Assembly: GCF_904846075.1 (NCBI RefSeq)
Contig: NZ_CAJGZH010000002.1
Span: 744,001-808,000, forward strand
Length of the DNA stretch: 64,000 bases
Direction: 5' to 3'
Origin: Psychrobacter glacincola
GTDB lineage: Bacteria; Pseudomonadota; Gammaproteobacteria; Pseudomonadales; Moraxellaceae
Below the pieces are notes generated by a model. It ran no database searches. It worked only from the letters and a program-made list of their open reading frames with translations, and was not told the origin of the DNA. Each line of letters starts with the position of its first letter. The stretch's first letter is position 1. Below, piece after piece: positions 27,579 through 37,452 of this stretch. Position numbers and translations under genes: made by a program.

Positions 27579-27621
27579 TATAAAAAAGCACCCGCTTAAT
27601 CATAGGCGGGTGCTTTTTTAT
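27579..27621. terminator. Bidirectional terminator between Kazal-like gene and BCCT gene
   Basis: A 14-bp perfect stem, AAAAAAGCACCCGC (27582-27595) with GCGGGTGCTTTTTT (27606-27619), surrounds loop TTAATCATAG. T runs are present on both strands, fitting the convergent genes. Confidence 0.92.
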
Positions 27622-27642
27622 GATCTTTTAGAGCGATAAAAT

Positions 27643-29298
27643 CTAACCTTCAGGTTTTTCAATATCAGGTGGACCTGTCAGCAAATCTTCATCACGAAAT
27701 TCATTGGCTGAATTATGCTCTGCTGACTCTTCAGTGACAAACCATTGCTGGTTGCGATACAGTATCAAACGATCTCGACTCAAGCCGCGTAATAAGGAGT
27801 ACATCATAACGACTATCACAATCGCAAAAGGGAAACCTGACACAATTGAAGCCGCTTGTAGTGCACTCAAGCCACCTGCTGCTAATAGTACGGCAGCGAT
27901 GATACCTTCGGTACCCGCCCAAAATAGGCGTTGAATTTTCGGTGGATTGGCATCGCCACCTGAGGTCAACATATCAATGACAAAACTGGCAGAATCTGAT
28001 GACGTGACAAACCAAAGCACAATCATCACTACGATAAGCAAGTTCAAAGCTGACGTAAATGGATAAGATTCCATCAGCTTAAAGATGGCACTGCCAGTAT
28101 CTGCTTGGACAGCCTCAATCAAGCCAGGACTAATGAGGTTGGGATCAGCGGCTGCCATTAATTCCATATTAACGGCTGAACCACCGAAAGCGGTGAACCA
28201 TAAGAACAAAATAGTAATAGGAATTAATAACACCCCTAAGATAAACTCACGAATGGTTCGACCACGAGAGATACGAGCCACGAACACACCAACGAAAGGC
28301 GACCAGCTTATCCACCATGCCCAATAGAAAATCGTCCATGATGCCTGCCAGTTTTCTTGACCATCATACGATTCTGTCCAAAGACCTAATGGCACAATTT
28401 GATGCAAATAATTGCCAATATTTTCTACAAAGCTATTAAAGATAAACTGGGTCGGGCCTAAAATAATCACAAAGCTGAGCAATATCACAGTAAATAATAT
28501 ATTGGTATCACTTAAGCGCTTAATCCCTTTATCTAGCCCCATAAATAGAGACAGACCTGCCAACATAGTGATTAAGGCAATCAAAATAATTTGCACTGTA
28601 ATATTATTGGGTATGCCAAATAATGTCTCAAGACCTGAGTTAATTTGCAACACCCCAAGACCTAAAGTGGTCACTACTCCAAACATCGTACCAAATACCG
28701 CTAGTGTATCGACCGTATGACCCCAGCCACCATAAATCTTTTTGCCCAATATAGGATATAGTGTCGAACGGATGGCCAGCGGTAAGCCCACTCGGTAATG
28801 GAAATAAGCCAATGACAACGCGACCATGCCATAGAGCGCCCACACATGTAAACCATAGTGCAAGAACGAGATATTCATCGCTTGCTTGGCGGCAGCCACT
28901 GTTTCAGCTTCTCCTAGCGGCGGCGCCATAAAATGATACAAGGGTTCAGCCGTACCCCAGTAAAGCAGGCCAATACCGATACCCGCGGAAAATAGCATGC
29001 CAATCCAAGAGACTATATTATACTCTGGTTTCTCATTTTGATGACCAAGCCTGATATCGCCATAACGACTAAATATCATGTAAATACTCATCACCAACGT
29101 TAAGTTGACCACCACAATAAAGAACCAGCCAAAACGCAAAGACACGAATGCTTTGGCATGACCAAACAACAATTCTGCTTGCTCATTAAAAAGAGCACCA
29201 AAAATAATGAACACAAGAATTAATAACGCTGAAGTTAAAAACACAGGTTTACTTACCCGCGGAAAAGGGCCTAAGCGGCCAACTTTTACATGATCCAT
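27643..29298 (-). CDS. BCCT family betaine/carnitine/choline transporter (copy 1)
   Basis: 551 residues with about twelve membrane helices. The BCCT signature is in helix 8 (WTIFYWAWWISWSPFVGVFVARIS) and the early helix motif GMLFSAGIGIGLLYWGTAEPLYHF is present. The family imports trimethylammonium or related compatible solutes, usually with sodium or protons; the GIGIG-type glycine motif suggests sodium-coupled betaine import. It is the downstream member of a tandem pair; both begin MDHVKVGRLGPFPRVSKPVF. Copy 2 ends 236 bases upstream with a hairpin between, so each may be transcribed separately. Confidence 0.9.
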   Translation of the reverse strand: MDHVKVGRLGPFPRVSKPVFLTSALLILVFIIFGALFNEQAELLFGHAKAFVSLRFGWFFIVVVNLTLVMSIYMIFSRYGDIRLGHQNEKPEYNIVSWIGMLFSAGIGIGLLYWGTAEPLYHFMAPPLGEAETVAAAKQAMNISFLHYGLHVWALYGMVALSLAYFHYRVGLPLAIRSTLYPILGKKIYGGWGHTVDTLAVFGTMFGVVTTLGLGVLQINSGLETLFGIPNNITVQIILIALITMLAGLSLFMGLDKGIKRLSDTNILFTVILLSFVIILGPTQFIFNSFVENIGNYLHQIVPLGLWTESYDGQENWQASWTIFYWAWWISWSPFVGVFVARISRGRTIREFILGVLLIPITILFLWFTAFGGSAVNMELMAAADPNLISPGLIEAVQADTGSAIFKLMESYPFTSALNLLIVVMIVLWFVTSSDSASFVIDMLTSGGDANPPKIQRLFWAGTEGIIAAVLLAAGGLSALQAASIVSGFPFAIVIVVMMYSLLRGLSRDRLILYRNQQWFVTEESAEHNSANEFRDEDLLTGPPDIEKPEG

Positions 29299-29399
29299 TT
29301 AGTCATCTCAATTTTTGAAGGGGCTCACCTTAACAAGATACTGCACAACTATCAAATCGAATCAGACACTTTATAACCTTGCTATTGGTCAACAAATAA

Positions 29400-29435
29400 A
29401 AAAATCCTAAGATAACGATGCATCTTAGGATTTCA
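29400..29435 (-). terminator. Hairpin between the two BCCT genes
   Basis: AAATCCTAAGAT (29402-29413) and ATCTTAGGATTT (29422-29433) form a perfect 12-bp stem, followed on the minus strand by a short run of T. It would end the upstream BCCT transcript. Confidence 0.65.
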
Positions 29436-29534
29436 AATCACAATTGTTATATTGTGTTTTTACGTAAAAAAAGAAGAAGCTAACTGCCTGATTCATTTCA
29501 TAAAAACAGTATTAAAGCTGATATATAGAATCTG

Positions 29535-31187
29535 CTAATCACCTTTCACGATTTTAGGCGGTCCTTTTAACAAGTGCTCATCAGCAAACTCATTGGCTGA
29601 GTTGTGATCTGCGGATTCTTCGGTGATAAAGTGCTGCTGTGCGCGATACAGTATCAAACGATCTCGGCTCAAACCACGAAGTAACGCATACATCATCGCA
29701 AATACTACTAAAACAAATGGCAGTCCTGCAACGATAGCCGCTGCTTGTAATGCACTTAGTCCACCAGCAGCAAGCAAAACAGCAGCAATGATACCTTCCG
29801 TACTTGCCCAGAATAAACGCTGGATTTTTGGTGGGTTGGTATCACCACCTGCGGTCAACATATCAATCACAAAGCTTGCTGAATCGGATGAAGTCACAAA
29901 CCAAAGGACAATCATAACGACAATCATTAAGGTGACTGGTTGTGCCAATGGATAAAATTCAACCAATTTAAAAATTGCACTACCAAAATCCGTTTGCACG
30001 GCTTCTACCAATCCTGGGCTGGCCATAGCGGGATCAAGCGCCGCTAAGAGCTCCATATGAATAGCAACGCCACCGAAAGTGGTGAACCAGAAAAACAAAA
30101 TCAGCATTGGAATCAATAATACACCCAATACGAACTCACGAATGGTACGACCACGACTGATACGCGCGATAAATACGCCAACGAACGGTGCCCAACTTAC
30201 CCACCATGCCCAATAAAATATCGTCCATGATGACTGCCAATTTTCTTGACCTTCATACGATTCACCCCACAGACCTAGCGGTACAACTACCGACAGATAA
30301 TTGCCAACATTTTCAAGATAGCTATCAAAGATAAAAAGCGTCGGCCCTAAGATGACCATAAACCCGAGTAGGATTGCCGTCAGTCCGATATTAATATCGC
30401 TCAAGCGCTTAATACCTTTGTCTAAGCCCATCATGACGGAAAAAGCAGCTAAAATAGTAACGAAAACAATCAGACCGATCTGTATCGTTAGATTATTAGG
30501 AACACCAAATAATCGCTCAAGTCCTGAATTAATCTGCATAACGCCAAGACCAAGCGACGTTACCACACCAAACATCGTACCAAATACCGCTAAGATATCA
30601 ACGGCGTGTCCCCACGAGCCATAGATTTTTTTGCCCAATAGAGGATAAAGCGTTGAGCGAATCGATAACGGCAAGCCACGGCGAAAGTGAAAATAAGCCA
30701 AAGACAATGCAACAATCGCGTATAGCGCCCATGCATGTAATCCCCAATGCAAGAATGTAAAATTTATGGCTTGCTTAGCGGCTTCTATCGTTTCCGCTTC
30801 TCCGAGTGGTGGTGCCATAAAGTGATACAAGGGCTCAGCCGTTCCCCAATATACCAGTCCAATACCAATACCAGCAGAGAACAACATCCCTATCCATGAG
30901 AACAAACTGTACTGTGGCGTCTCAGTTTGTGCACCTAGACGAATATCGCCATAACGGCTCATCGCGAGATAAATACAAAGCAACAATGCTAAATTTACTA
31001 AAATAATAAATAACCAGCCGAACTTATCCGTAATAAAGTTCTGCAAAAAGCTAAATAACACACCAGCGGTTTCAGTAAAGAAAGCACCAAAGATAATAAA
31101 TCCAATAATAAGTAGCGCTGAAGTAATAAACACAGGTTTACTTACCCGTGGAAAAGGGCCTAACCTGCCAACTTTTACATGATCCAT
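29535..31187 (-). CDS. BCCT family betaine/carnitine/choline transporter (copy 2)
   Basis: 550 residues from the ATG at 31187, which aligns with the start of copy 1; an in-frame start at 31247 adds 20 residues not shared with it. Twelve-helix topology and the signature WTIFYWAWWVSWAPFVGVFIARIS are present. The two copies are alike from end to end, differing mainly in helix 2 (ALLLCIYLAMSRYG against TLVMSIYMIFSRYG) and in periplasmic loops, which indicates an old tandem duplication. Substrate differences between them are likely but not readable. Both would sit in the inner membrane and serve osmoprotection. Confidence 0.9.
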   Translation of the reverse strand: MDHVKVGRLGPFPRVSKPVFITSALLIIGFIIFGAFFTETAGVLFSFLQNFITDKFGWLFIILVNLALLLCIYLAMSRYGDIRLGAQTETPQYSLFSWIGMLFSAGIGIGLVYWGTAEPLYHFMAPPLGEAETIEAAKQAINFTFLHWGLHAWALYAIVALSLAYFHFRRGLPLSIRSTLYPLLGKKIYGSWGHAVDILAVFGTMFGVVTSLGLGVMQINSGLERLFGVPNNLTIQIGLIVFVTILAAFSVMMGLDKGIKRLSDINIGLTAILLGFMVILGPTLFIFDSYLENVGNYLSVVVPLGLWGESYEGQENWQSSWTIFYWAWWVSWAPFVGVFIARISRGRTIREFVLGVLLIPMLILFFWFTTFGGVAIHMELLAALDPAMASPGLVEAVQTDFGSAIFKLVEFYPLAQPVTLMIVVMIVLWFVTSSDSASFVIDMLTAGGDTNPPKIQRLFWASTEGIIAAVLLAAGGLSALQAAAIVAGLPFVLVVFAMMYALLRGLSRDRLILYRAQQHFITEESADHNSANEFADEHLLKGPPKIVKGD

Positions 31188-31362
31188 TTGTTTGTTAGCC
31201 TTAGTTTTTAGGAAGAATACCTTAACAAGATACCTCTCAACTATCAAATCTAATTAGCTATTTACGTTTTTCTTATTGACAGAAATAGACCAAAACCATT
31301 TAGCAGCCTAACCTACAATAGTGCAAACGCTTGGAAAGTCGAAGAGCAATGGCTACTAATCA

Positions 31363-32616
31363 TTACTGCGGAATCAATTTTAATAATCCACTATTATCGC
31401 CATCTTCTAATACCCAAACTTGTCCATCTACATTTAATACACTACGAATACGCTCGCCCATATCATAGCGATAGCGCTCAGTCGCGTGACTATTTTCATC
31501 AAAATCGACGACTATCAGTGCTTTAGATGATAAGCCACTAATGAGCGCATTACCTTGCCACGCTGGGAAATCATTATATTGTCCAACGTTATAAATACTC
31601 ATCGATGACGGTGATATCACTGGCGTCCAACTAATTTTGGGCGGCGTAAACTCAGGACGCGTCTCATGGTCAGGAATATCCGTGCCTGTATAGTTACGCC
31701 CATTTGAGACGATTGGCCAGCCGTAGTTATGACCTTTTTCAATGAGATTAAATTCATCACCGCCCCGTGGTCCCATCTCATGCGCCCAAAGCCTACCTTT
31801 TTCATCGAATTCCATACCCAATACATTAGGATGTCCTATACTCCAAAACTGTGCGGCAATGTCATTGCTATTATCTACAAAAGGATTGTCTGCTGGCACT
31901 GAGCCATCAAGATTTAACCTAATAATTTTGCCCAAATTGACGCTCATATCCTGTGCTGGTGTTTTTTCTTGGCGCTCGCCTGAACTGATATATAAATATT
32001 TTCCGTCAGGTGAAAAAAGCAAGCGATGACTATAATGCCCCTGCCCTTTTACTTTCGGTGTTTGCTCCCAAATGGGCGTAAGATTCTGCAAACGAGGCTT
32101 GGCTGTATCCAACCCTATCAATGTCGCTTTGATAACTTTAGCACCAAATTTATTATTATCAGTGCCGTTCCCTGCTTCAACGTAGCTCATATAGACATGA
32201 TTAGTAGTAGCAAAATCTGGTGCAAGAACGATATCGCCAAGACCGCCTTGCCCACCATAAGCCACTTTCGGTATACCACTGATGGTTGTCTTGGCACCTG
32301 TTGCCGTATCAACAATGAATAACTCGCCTGTCTTTTGGGTGACAAGTAATTTAGGGGATTCATTATTAACGGTAGGTAATGCTGTCATTGCCCAAGGCTC
32401 ATCAAACGTGACAATTTTCTTGGTGATAAAGGCGGGTTTTTCGGTACTTGCTAGCGATTCACTAGCAGAAGCTTGCCCTTCTTTATAGTCTGTTAGGTCT
32501 TCATGGGTATTGACGGCAGTTTGATTGGAGCAAGCAGGAGCACTAAACAGCAGTGCGCTGATCATTATCGGTAACATTAATGGCGTGCTTAGGTGCTGCA
32601 TACTGATGATCGTCAT
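31363..32616 (-). CDS. PQQ-type soluble glucose/sorbosone dehydrogenase (GSDH family), exported
   Basis: 417 residues. An N-terminal signal ends near APACSNQ, so the protein may be a lipoprotein with an atypical lipobox or a secreted protein. The rest is a six-bladed beta-propeller of the GSDH/YliI family: GGQGGLGDIVLAPDF near 145, SGERQEKTPAQD and the GPRGGDEFNLIEKGHNYGWP blade near 280. Relatives oxidise aldose sugars with PQQ in the periplasm; many bacterial members are unassigned. No pqq biosynthesis genes are in the window. The gene is monocistronic between the BCCT pair and clpB. Confidence 0.85.
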   Translation of the reverse strand: MTIISMQHLSTPLMLPIMISALLFSAPACSNQTAVNTHEDLTDYKEGQASASESLASTEKPAFITKKIVTFDEPWAMTALPTVNNESPKLLVTQKTGELFIVDTATGAKTTISGIPKVAYGGQGGLGDIVLAPDFATTNHVYMSYVEAGNGTDNNKFGAKVIKATLIGLDTAKPRLQNLTPIWEQTPKVKGQGHYSHRLLFSPDGKYLYISSGERQEKTPAQDMSVNLGKIIRLNLDGSVPADNPFVDNSNDIAAQFWSIGHPNVLGMEFDEKGRLWAHEMGPRGGDEFNLIEKGHNYGWPIVSNGRNYTGTDIPDHETRPEFTPPKISWTPVISPSSMSIYNVGQYNDFPAWQGNALISGLSSKALIVVDFDENSHATERYRYDMGERIRSVLNVDGQVWVLEDGDNSGLLKLIPQ

Positions 32617-32725
32617 TTTGTCGTCTCCGTAACTGTTAATGTCTTATTCCTATTGCTTAGTTTTTAGTGCTTAGTTTATTTATAACATAGTCAAAGCACT
32701 CAAACCGTAAATAATAATAGCGCAC

Positions 32726-32781
32726 AAAAAAACCCCTTACCTGCCTGTAGAAAAAATAGGCAAGTAAGAGGTTGGTTTTAA
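32726..32781 (-). terminator. Terminator after clpB
   Basis: On the minus strand CTTACTTGCCT pairs with AGGCAGGTAAG across a T-rich loop and is followed by seven T residues, just after the clpB stop codon. Confidence 0.85.
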
Positions 32782-32805
32782 ACCACGGTCAGTTAGAGTT
32801 AGATA

Positions 32806-35403
32806 TTAATTCATGCTACGTTTCTCAAACACCAACTTATCATCTGCGCCGACATCGACTTTGATGATATCTCCTGCGCCAAAATCACCAGCCAATAGCT
32901 TCAATGACAATGGGTTTTCAATCTCCTGTTGGATCGCACGTTTTAGTGGGCGTGCGCCATAGACAGGATCATAACCAATCGCAACCAGTTTGTTCATCGC
33001 ATCAGCTGATAACTCAATATCCATCTCACGCTCATGCAAGCGCTGACGTAAGCGATCCAACTGAATCGCAGCAATACCTGACATCTGCGACATACCGAGC
33101 GGATGGAATACCACAATCTCGTCGATACGGTTGACAAACTCTGGGCGGAAATGCTGCCCAACTGATTCCATCACCTCAGCTTTGATGTCTTCGTAACTTT
33201 CACCGACCATCTCTTGGATTTTATGCGAACCCAAGTTACTGGTCATAATGATGACCGTGTTTTTGAAGTCCACCACGCGACCCTGTGAGTCCGTTAAGCG
33301 ACCATCGTCCAATACTTGTAGCAAGATATTGAACACATCAGGGTGCGCTTTTTCAACTTCATCAAACAAAATCACACTATAAGGCTTACGGCGTACCGCT
33401 TCCGTTAATGCACCACCTTCTTCGTAGCCCACATAACCTGGAGGCGCACCCACCAAACGACTGACACTGTGCTTCTCCATATACTCACTCATGTCGATAC
33501 GAACAATCGCATCCTCACTATCGAATAAGAAGTTCGCTAGTGACTTGGTTAACTCAGTCTTACCGACACCCGTTGGTCCTAAGAATAAGAACGAACCTGA
33601 AGGGCGATTCGGATCAGACAAACCAGCACGGCTACGGCGTACCGCATTGGCTACCGCTTCGACTGCTTCATCTTGACCGATGACGCGTTCATGGAGCTTT
33701 TCTTCCATCGCTATCATCTTGTCACGCTCGCCTTGCATCATTTTACTCACAGGAATACCTGTCGCTGCCGCTACGACTTCGGCAATTTCATTATCCGTGA
33801 CTTTGTTACGTAGTAGTTTTACACCACTACCTTCGCCTGTCTGCTCTTTTTGTTCTGCCAAGTCAGACTCAGTAATGCGGCGCTCAAGCTGCGGAATCGT
33901 TTCATACTGCAGCTTACTCATAGTCTCGTAATCACCTTCACGACTGGCTTTGTCATAGGCGATACGCGCTTTATCCAACTCGTCTTTTAGCTGCTGACTG
34001 CCTTTGACCAAGGCTTTTTCTGCTTGCCAAATCTCATTAAGGTCAGCGTACTCTTTTTCTAGCTCTTCAATTTGTGCATCAAGCACTTTACGCTCGGCTT
34101 GCGCACCAGCGTCTTCTTCATTTTTGAGCACTTCGCGCTGCATTTTCAACTGAATCAAGCGACTATCAAGCTTACCTAAGGCTTCAGGCTTGCTGTCCAT
34201 CTCCATACGTAAACGACTGGCCGCTTCATCAATCAAGTCAATCGCTTTATCTGGCAGCTTGCGATCGGTAATATAACGATGGCTCATCCGCGCAGCAGCA
34301 ATAATCGCGCTGTCTTGGATATCAACACCGTGATGCAGCTCATAACGCTCTTTTAGACCACGCAAAATCGCAATGGTGTCTTCGACCGTTGGCTCATCGA
34401 CCAGTACCTTTTGAAAACGACGCTCAAGCGCCGCATCTTTTTCGATGTACTGGCGATACTCATCAAGAGTTGTCGCACCGACACAGTGTAGCTCACCACG
34501 CGCAAGCACAGGCTTTAGCATATTACCGGCATCCATCGCACCATCGGCTTTACCAGCACCTACTAAAGTATGCAACTCATCGATAAATAAGATGACATTG
34601 CCTTCTTGCTTTGATAAGTCGCTGAGCACCGCTTTGAGTCGCTCTTCAAACTCACCACGGAATTTTGCACCCGCAATCAATGAGCCCAAATCTAACGACA
34701 ACACTTCTTTGCGGCGTAGTCCTTCTGGTACGTCACCATTGATGATTTTTTGTGCCAAACCTTCAATGATAGCCGTTTTACCAACACCTGGCTCACCAAT
34801 CAGTACGGGGTTATTTTTGGTACGGCGCGACAGTACTTGAATGGTACGACGAATCTCTTCATCGCGACCAATCACAGGGTCAAGCTTACCAAGTTCCGCC
34901 TGCTCAGTTAAGTTAATGGTATATTTATTCAGCGCATCACGCTGATCTTCAGCATTTTGATTATTCACGGTATCATCACCTCGCAACTGCTCAATGACTG
35001 TTTTTAATTTACTCGCTGTTACGCCCGCACTCTCAAATATCTTTTTGGTTTCGCCTTGCTCAGCGAGCGCCAACATCACCCATTCAGTGGCGATAAAATC
35101 ATCGCCTTCTTTTTGCGCTTGACGGTCTGCCAAGTTCAAAATTTTAACCGAATTTGGGTTTAAATTCACATCGCCGGTTGGCTCACTAATCGTTGCTTGA
35201 TTGTCGAGCGCCTTTGCCACACCATTCTTTAGCGCAGGGATAGACGCGCCTGCTTGTTGGCAGATAGATAAATTAGACTCATCCTGTAGCAATACTGCAA
35301 GCAGATGCACGGGATCAATACCTGTATGGTCACGTCCCAATGCTAGGCTCTGTGCTTCTTGAATGGCTGATTGTAATTTCTGGGTAAATTTTTCGAACCT
35401 CAT
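32806..35403 (-). CDS. clpB: ATP-dependent disaggregase ClpB
   Basis: 865 residues, standard for ClpB. Order: an N-terminal Clp repeat domain (1-145), the first AAA+ domain with Walker [10 protein letters not shown] near 205 and [12 protein letters not shown], a long middle coiled-coil domain (about 400-525, rich in Glu/Lys), and the second AAA+ domain with GPTGVGKTE and the [14 protein letters not shown] pore loop. With DnaK it extracts proteins from aggregates. The middle domain separates it from ClpA. A sigma-32-like promoter lies about 130 bases upstream. Confidence 0.97.
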   Translation of the reverse strand: MRFEKFTQKLQSAIQEAQSLALGRDHTGIDPVHLLAVLLQDESNLSICQQAGASIPALKNGVAKALDNQATISEPTGDVNLNPNSVKILNLADRQAQKEGDDFIATEWVMLALAEQGETKKIFESAGVTASKLKTVIEQLRGDDTVNNQNAEDQRDALNKYTINLTEQAELGKLDPVIGRDEEIRRTIQVLSRRTKNNPVLIGEPGVGKTAIIEGLAQKIINGDVPEGLRRKEVLSLDLGSLIAGAKFRGEFEERLKAVLSDLSKQEGNVILFIDELHTLVGAGKADGAMDAGNMLKPVLARGELHCVGATTLDEYRQYIEKDAALERRFQKVLVDEPTVEDTIAILRGLKERYELHHGVDIQDSAIIAAARMSHRYITDRKLPDKAIDLIDEAASRLRMEMDSKPEALGKLDSRLIQLKMQREVLKNEEDAGAQAERKVLDAQIEELEKEYADLNEIWQAEKALVKGSQQLKDELDKARIAYDKASREGDYETMSKLQYETIPQLERRITESDLAEQKEQTGEGSGVKLLRNKVTDNEIAEVVAAATGIPVSKMMQGERDKMIAMEEKLHERVIGQDEAVEAVANAVRRSRAGLSDPNRPSGSFLFLGPTGVGKTELTKSLANFLFDSEDAIVRIDMSEYMEKHSVSRLVGAPPGYVGYEEGGALTEAVRRKPYSVILFDEVEKAHPDVFNILLQVLDDGRLTDSQGRVVDFKNTVIIMTSNLGSHKIQEMVGESYEDIKAEVMESVGQHFRPEFVNRIDEIVVFHPLGMSQMSGIAAIQLDRLRQRLHEREMDIELSADAMNKLVAIGYDPVYGARPLKRAIQQEIENPLSLKLLAGDFGAGDIIKVDVGADDKLVFEKRSMN

Positions 35404-35530
35404 AATTGTATCCTTTTATAATTAGTATTATCAGTCAGTGGATGCAACGTAAAATACCGAACGCGCAGCATTTAAAACATAGCGCTTATCGTTAGTTTTA
35501 TCGTGTCTCAATCACCGTTAGTTGTTATAT

Positions 35531-35559
35531 ATATAGGGTATAACATACAAGATTTCAAC
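35531..35559 (-). promoter_or_regulatory. Heat-shock (sigma-32-like) promoter of clpB
   Basis: On the minus strand GTTGAAA (35559-35553), a 14-base spacer and CCCTATAT (35538-35531) match the sigma-32 consensus CTTGAAA / CCCCATNT with one difference in the -35 and one in the -10. The distance to the clpB ATG is about 128 bases. Heat-shock control of clpB is known in E. coli and is inferred here. Confidence 0.65.
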
Positions 35560-35710
35560 CTACTTATGCAAGTTGTCAATAAATATCTATGACTTATTAG
35601 TAAATACTGAAAAATAGTAAGATTTTATATAGGTAAAAACCTTACCCATAGCAATGATATTATCACAAACTATCAATAGGCACACTAAGAGAGTATTTCA
35701 AGAGGATAAA

Positions 35711-35758
35711 TAAAAAAACAATTAAAAGAGAGGCTTGCTCAACAATGAAAGGCAAGCA
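35711..35758 (-). terminator. Probable terminator after the L,D-transpeptidase gene
   Basis: On the minus strand GCTTGC and GCAAGC pair around a 13-base loop, with T-rich sequence including a run of seven T following after a short gap. It is the likely end of the transpeptidase transcript. No gene is seen in the remainder of 35404-35837. Confidence 0.5.
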
Positions 35759-35837
35759 AGAGACAGCTATAGCAGAGATACTAATGCGCTGTAGCTGCTA
35801 GAAATTTACTACACGATAGTCAGCATTAACATAACAC

Positions 35838-36428
35838 TCATTCTACAATTTCTATCGATGTACCAACCTTAACTGTCGCCATAATCTCATCCATCTCATT
35901 ATCAGTGACCGCAATGCAACCATCGGTCCAATCACGTTGTTGGTTAATCCACGCTAGGTGACCGAAGCCGTTCATCTGCCCATGAATCATAATATCGCCA
36001 CCAGGATGGACGCCGCGTGATCGTGCCCGAGCTTTGTCCGCAGCATTGGGGTAGCTTATATGGATGGAGCGATGGGCAATAGAGTTCTCATTCTTATAAT
36101 CTAAGATGTACGCCCCCACGGGTGTGCGCTCATCGCCTTGCTGCTGTTTATGACCAACCGGACTATCTCCTAGCGCAATACGATAGGACTTAATGACTTT
36201 ATCACCACTCAATAGCTGCAAAATACGGTCGGATTTATCGACAAAAACTTTATCGATAACCACCGTACTAGAAATAGGCTGACCATTATTGCCTGTACTT
36301 TTTGCATCCGAGGAGGCTGTTTTGACATACCCTATCGCACTGGTGCTCATAATGGTGGTCAGTCCCAGTCCTATCACGACAAACAATCGACGCGGCTTTT
36401 TGCTGAAGCTCAGAGGAAAAAATGACAT
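35838..36428 (-). CDS. L,D-transpeptidase (YkuD domain), exported
   Basis: 196 residues. A basic start and hydrophobic stretch (residues 16-35) form a signal or membrane anchor. The YkuD catalytic region has His149 in MIHGQM and the nucleophile Cys171 in DWTDGCIAV. Such enzymes make 3-3 cross-links in murein or attach proteins to it in the periplasm. It is short and lacks a LysM domain, like the ErfK-related single-domain forms. The gene is monocistronic. Confidence 0.88.
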   Translation of the reverse strand: MSFFPLSFSKKPRRLFVVIGLGLTTIMSTSAIGYVKTASSDAKSTGNNGQPISSTVVIDKVFVDKSDRILQLLSGDKVIKSYRIALGDSPVGHKQQQGDERTPVGAYILDYKNENSIAHRSIHISYPNAADKARARSRGVHPGGDIMIHGQMNGFGHLAWINQQRDWTDGCIAVTDNEMDEIMATVKVGTSIEIVE

Positions 36429-36571
36429 AGGCTTTAATAACTCCGTTTGGCGTTAAAGAGTGAAATGGCAACATACCACGCTATTAACTTACCAAAGCAC
36501 CATGCCAGTTTTTGTGAAAATTTCATGGATAACATTAGGGTCTTTTGAACATAAAAACTTCGTTAATACCA

Positions 36572-37363
36572 TTACACCATACGAATTGCGCCATCTAAGC
36601 GAATGACTTCTCCATTGAGATAGGCATTATCAATGATATGCATGACCAACTTGGCAAACTCATTGGGATTACCCAGACGCTTAGGATAAGGTACGCCTGC
36701 CTCTAGTTGTTCGCGCGCTTTTTCAGGGATAGTCTCCATCATCGGTGTGGCAAAGACGCCCGGCGCGACGGTCATCACGCGAATACCATGACGTGCCAGC
36801 TCACGTGCTAGTGGCAAGGTCAGACCGACGACACCTGCTTTTGACGATGAATAGCTTGCTTGCCCTACTTGTCCATCAAAAGCTGCGATAGAAGCCGTAT
36901 TAATAATGACGCCATTATCAGCGTTCTTCTCTATGGAGCTGTCTGCGTTATTGGCATTTGCTACACGCTTTGCAATACTGGCTGCGACCAAACGCGCGAC
37001 ATTAAAGGAACCGACAAGATTAATATTGACACCGCGACTAAAAGCATCGAGATCTGCTGGGTTATTATCACGGTCCAGCAGCTTTTGTACCACAGCGATG
37101 CCCGCACAGTTGATAGACCCCTGTAAGCCGCCAAATTCTTTTTCAGCCGTATCCACAGCCGCTTGTACCTCATCACTACTGGTCACATCACAGCGTGTAA
37201 AACGCGCATTGTCACCTAGCTCGTCTACCAGTGCTTGCCCTGCTGATTCATTAAGATCTGCGATGACGACGTTACCGCCTTGATTGACAATAGCACGAAC
37301 CACTGCCTCTCCCAAACCTGATGCACCGCCTGTGACCAAAAAGCTCCGTTGTTCAATGTGCAT
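36572..37363 (-). CDS. SDR, 3-hydroxyacyl-CoA dehydrogenase type II-like (HSD10-like)
   Basis: 263 residues from the ATG at 37363, with AAGGA 7 bases upstream; an in-frame start 15 bases earlier is less likely. TGGASGLG is at 11-18, CAGIAV follows, and the catalytic YSSSK occurs near 175. The insert after the active-site helix and the ending YLNGEVIRLDGAIRM match the HSD10 group, which oxidises 3-hydroxyacyl-CoA with NAD. A low-complexity Ala/Asn stretch (NANNADSSIEKNADN) precedes the active site and is unusual. It is 89 bases after the acyl-CoA synthetase gene, on the same strand, so a two-gene fatty-acid unit is likely. Confidence 0.85.
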   Translation of the reverse strand: MHIEQRSFLVTGGASGLGEAVVRAIVNQGGNVVIADLNESAGQALVDELGDNARFTRCDVTSSDEVQAAVDTAEKEFGGLQGSINCAGIAVVQKLLDRDNNPADLDAFSRGVNINLVGSFNVARLVAASIAKRVANANNADSSIEKNADNGVIINTASIAAFDGQVGQASYSSSKAGVVGLTLPLARELARHGIRVMTVAPGVFATPMMETIPEKAREQLEAGVPYPKRLGNPNEFAKLVMHIIDNAYLNGEVIRLDGAIRMV

Positions 37364-37452
37364 AATTATTCCTTTCATTAATGTTTTTACTGTTATTTTT
37401 ATCAGTCATCGATTTCTATCTTAACCTGACAATATGAATGCATTGCGCTTTA

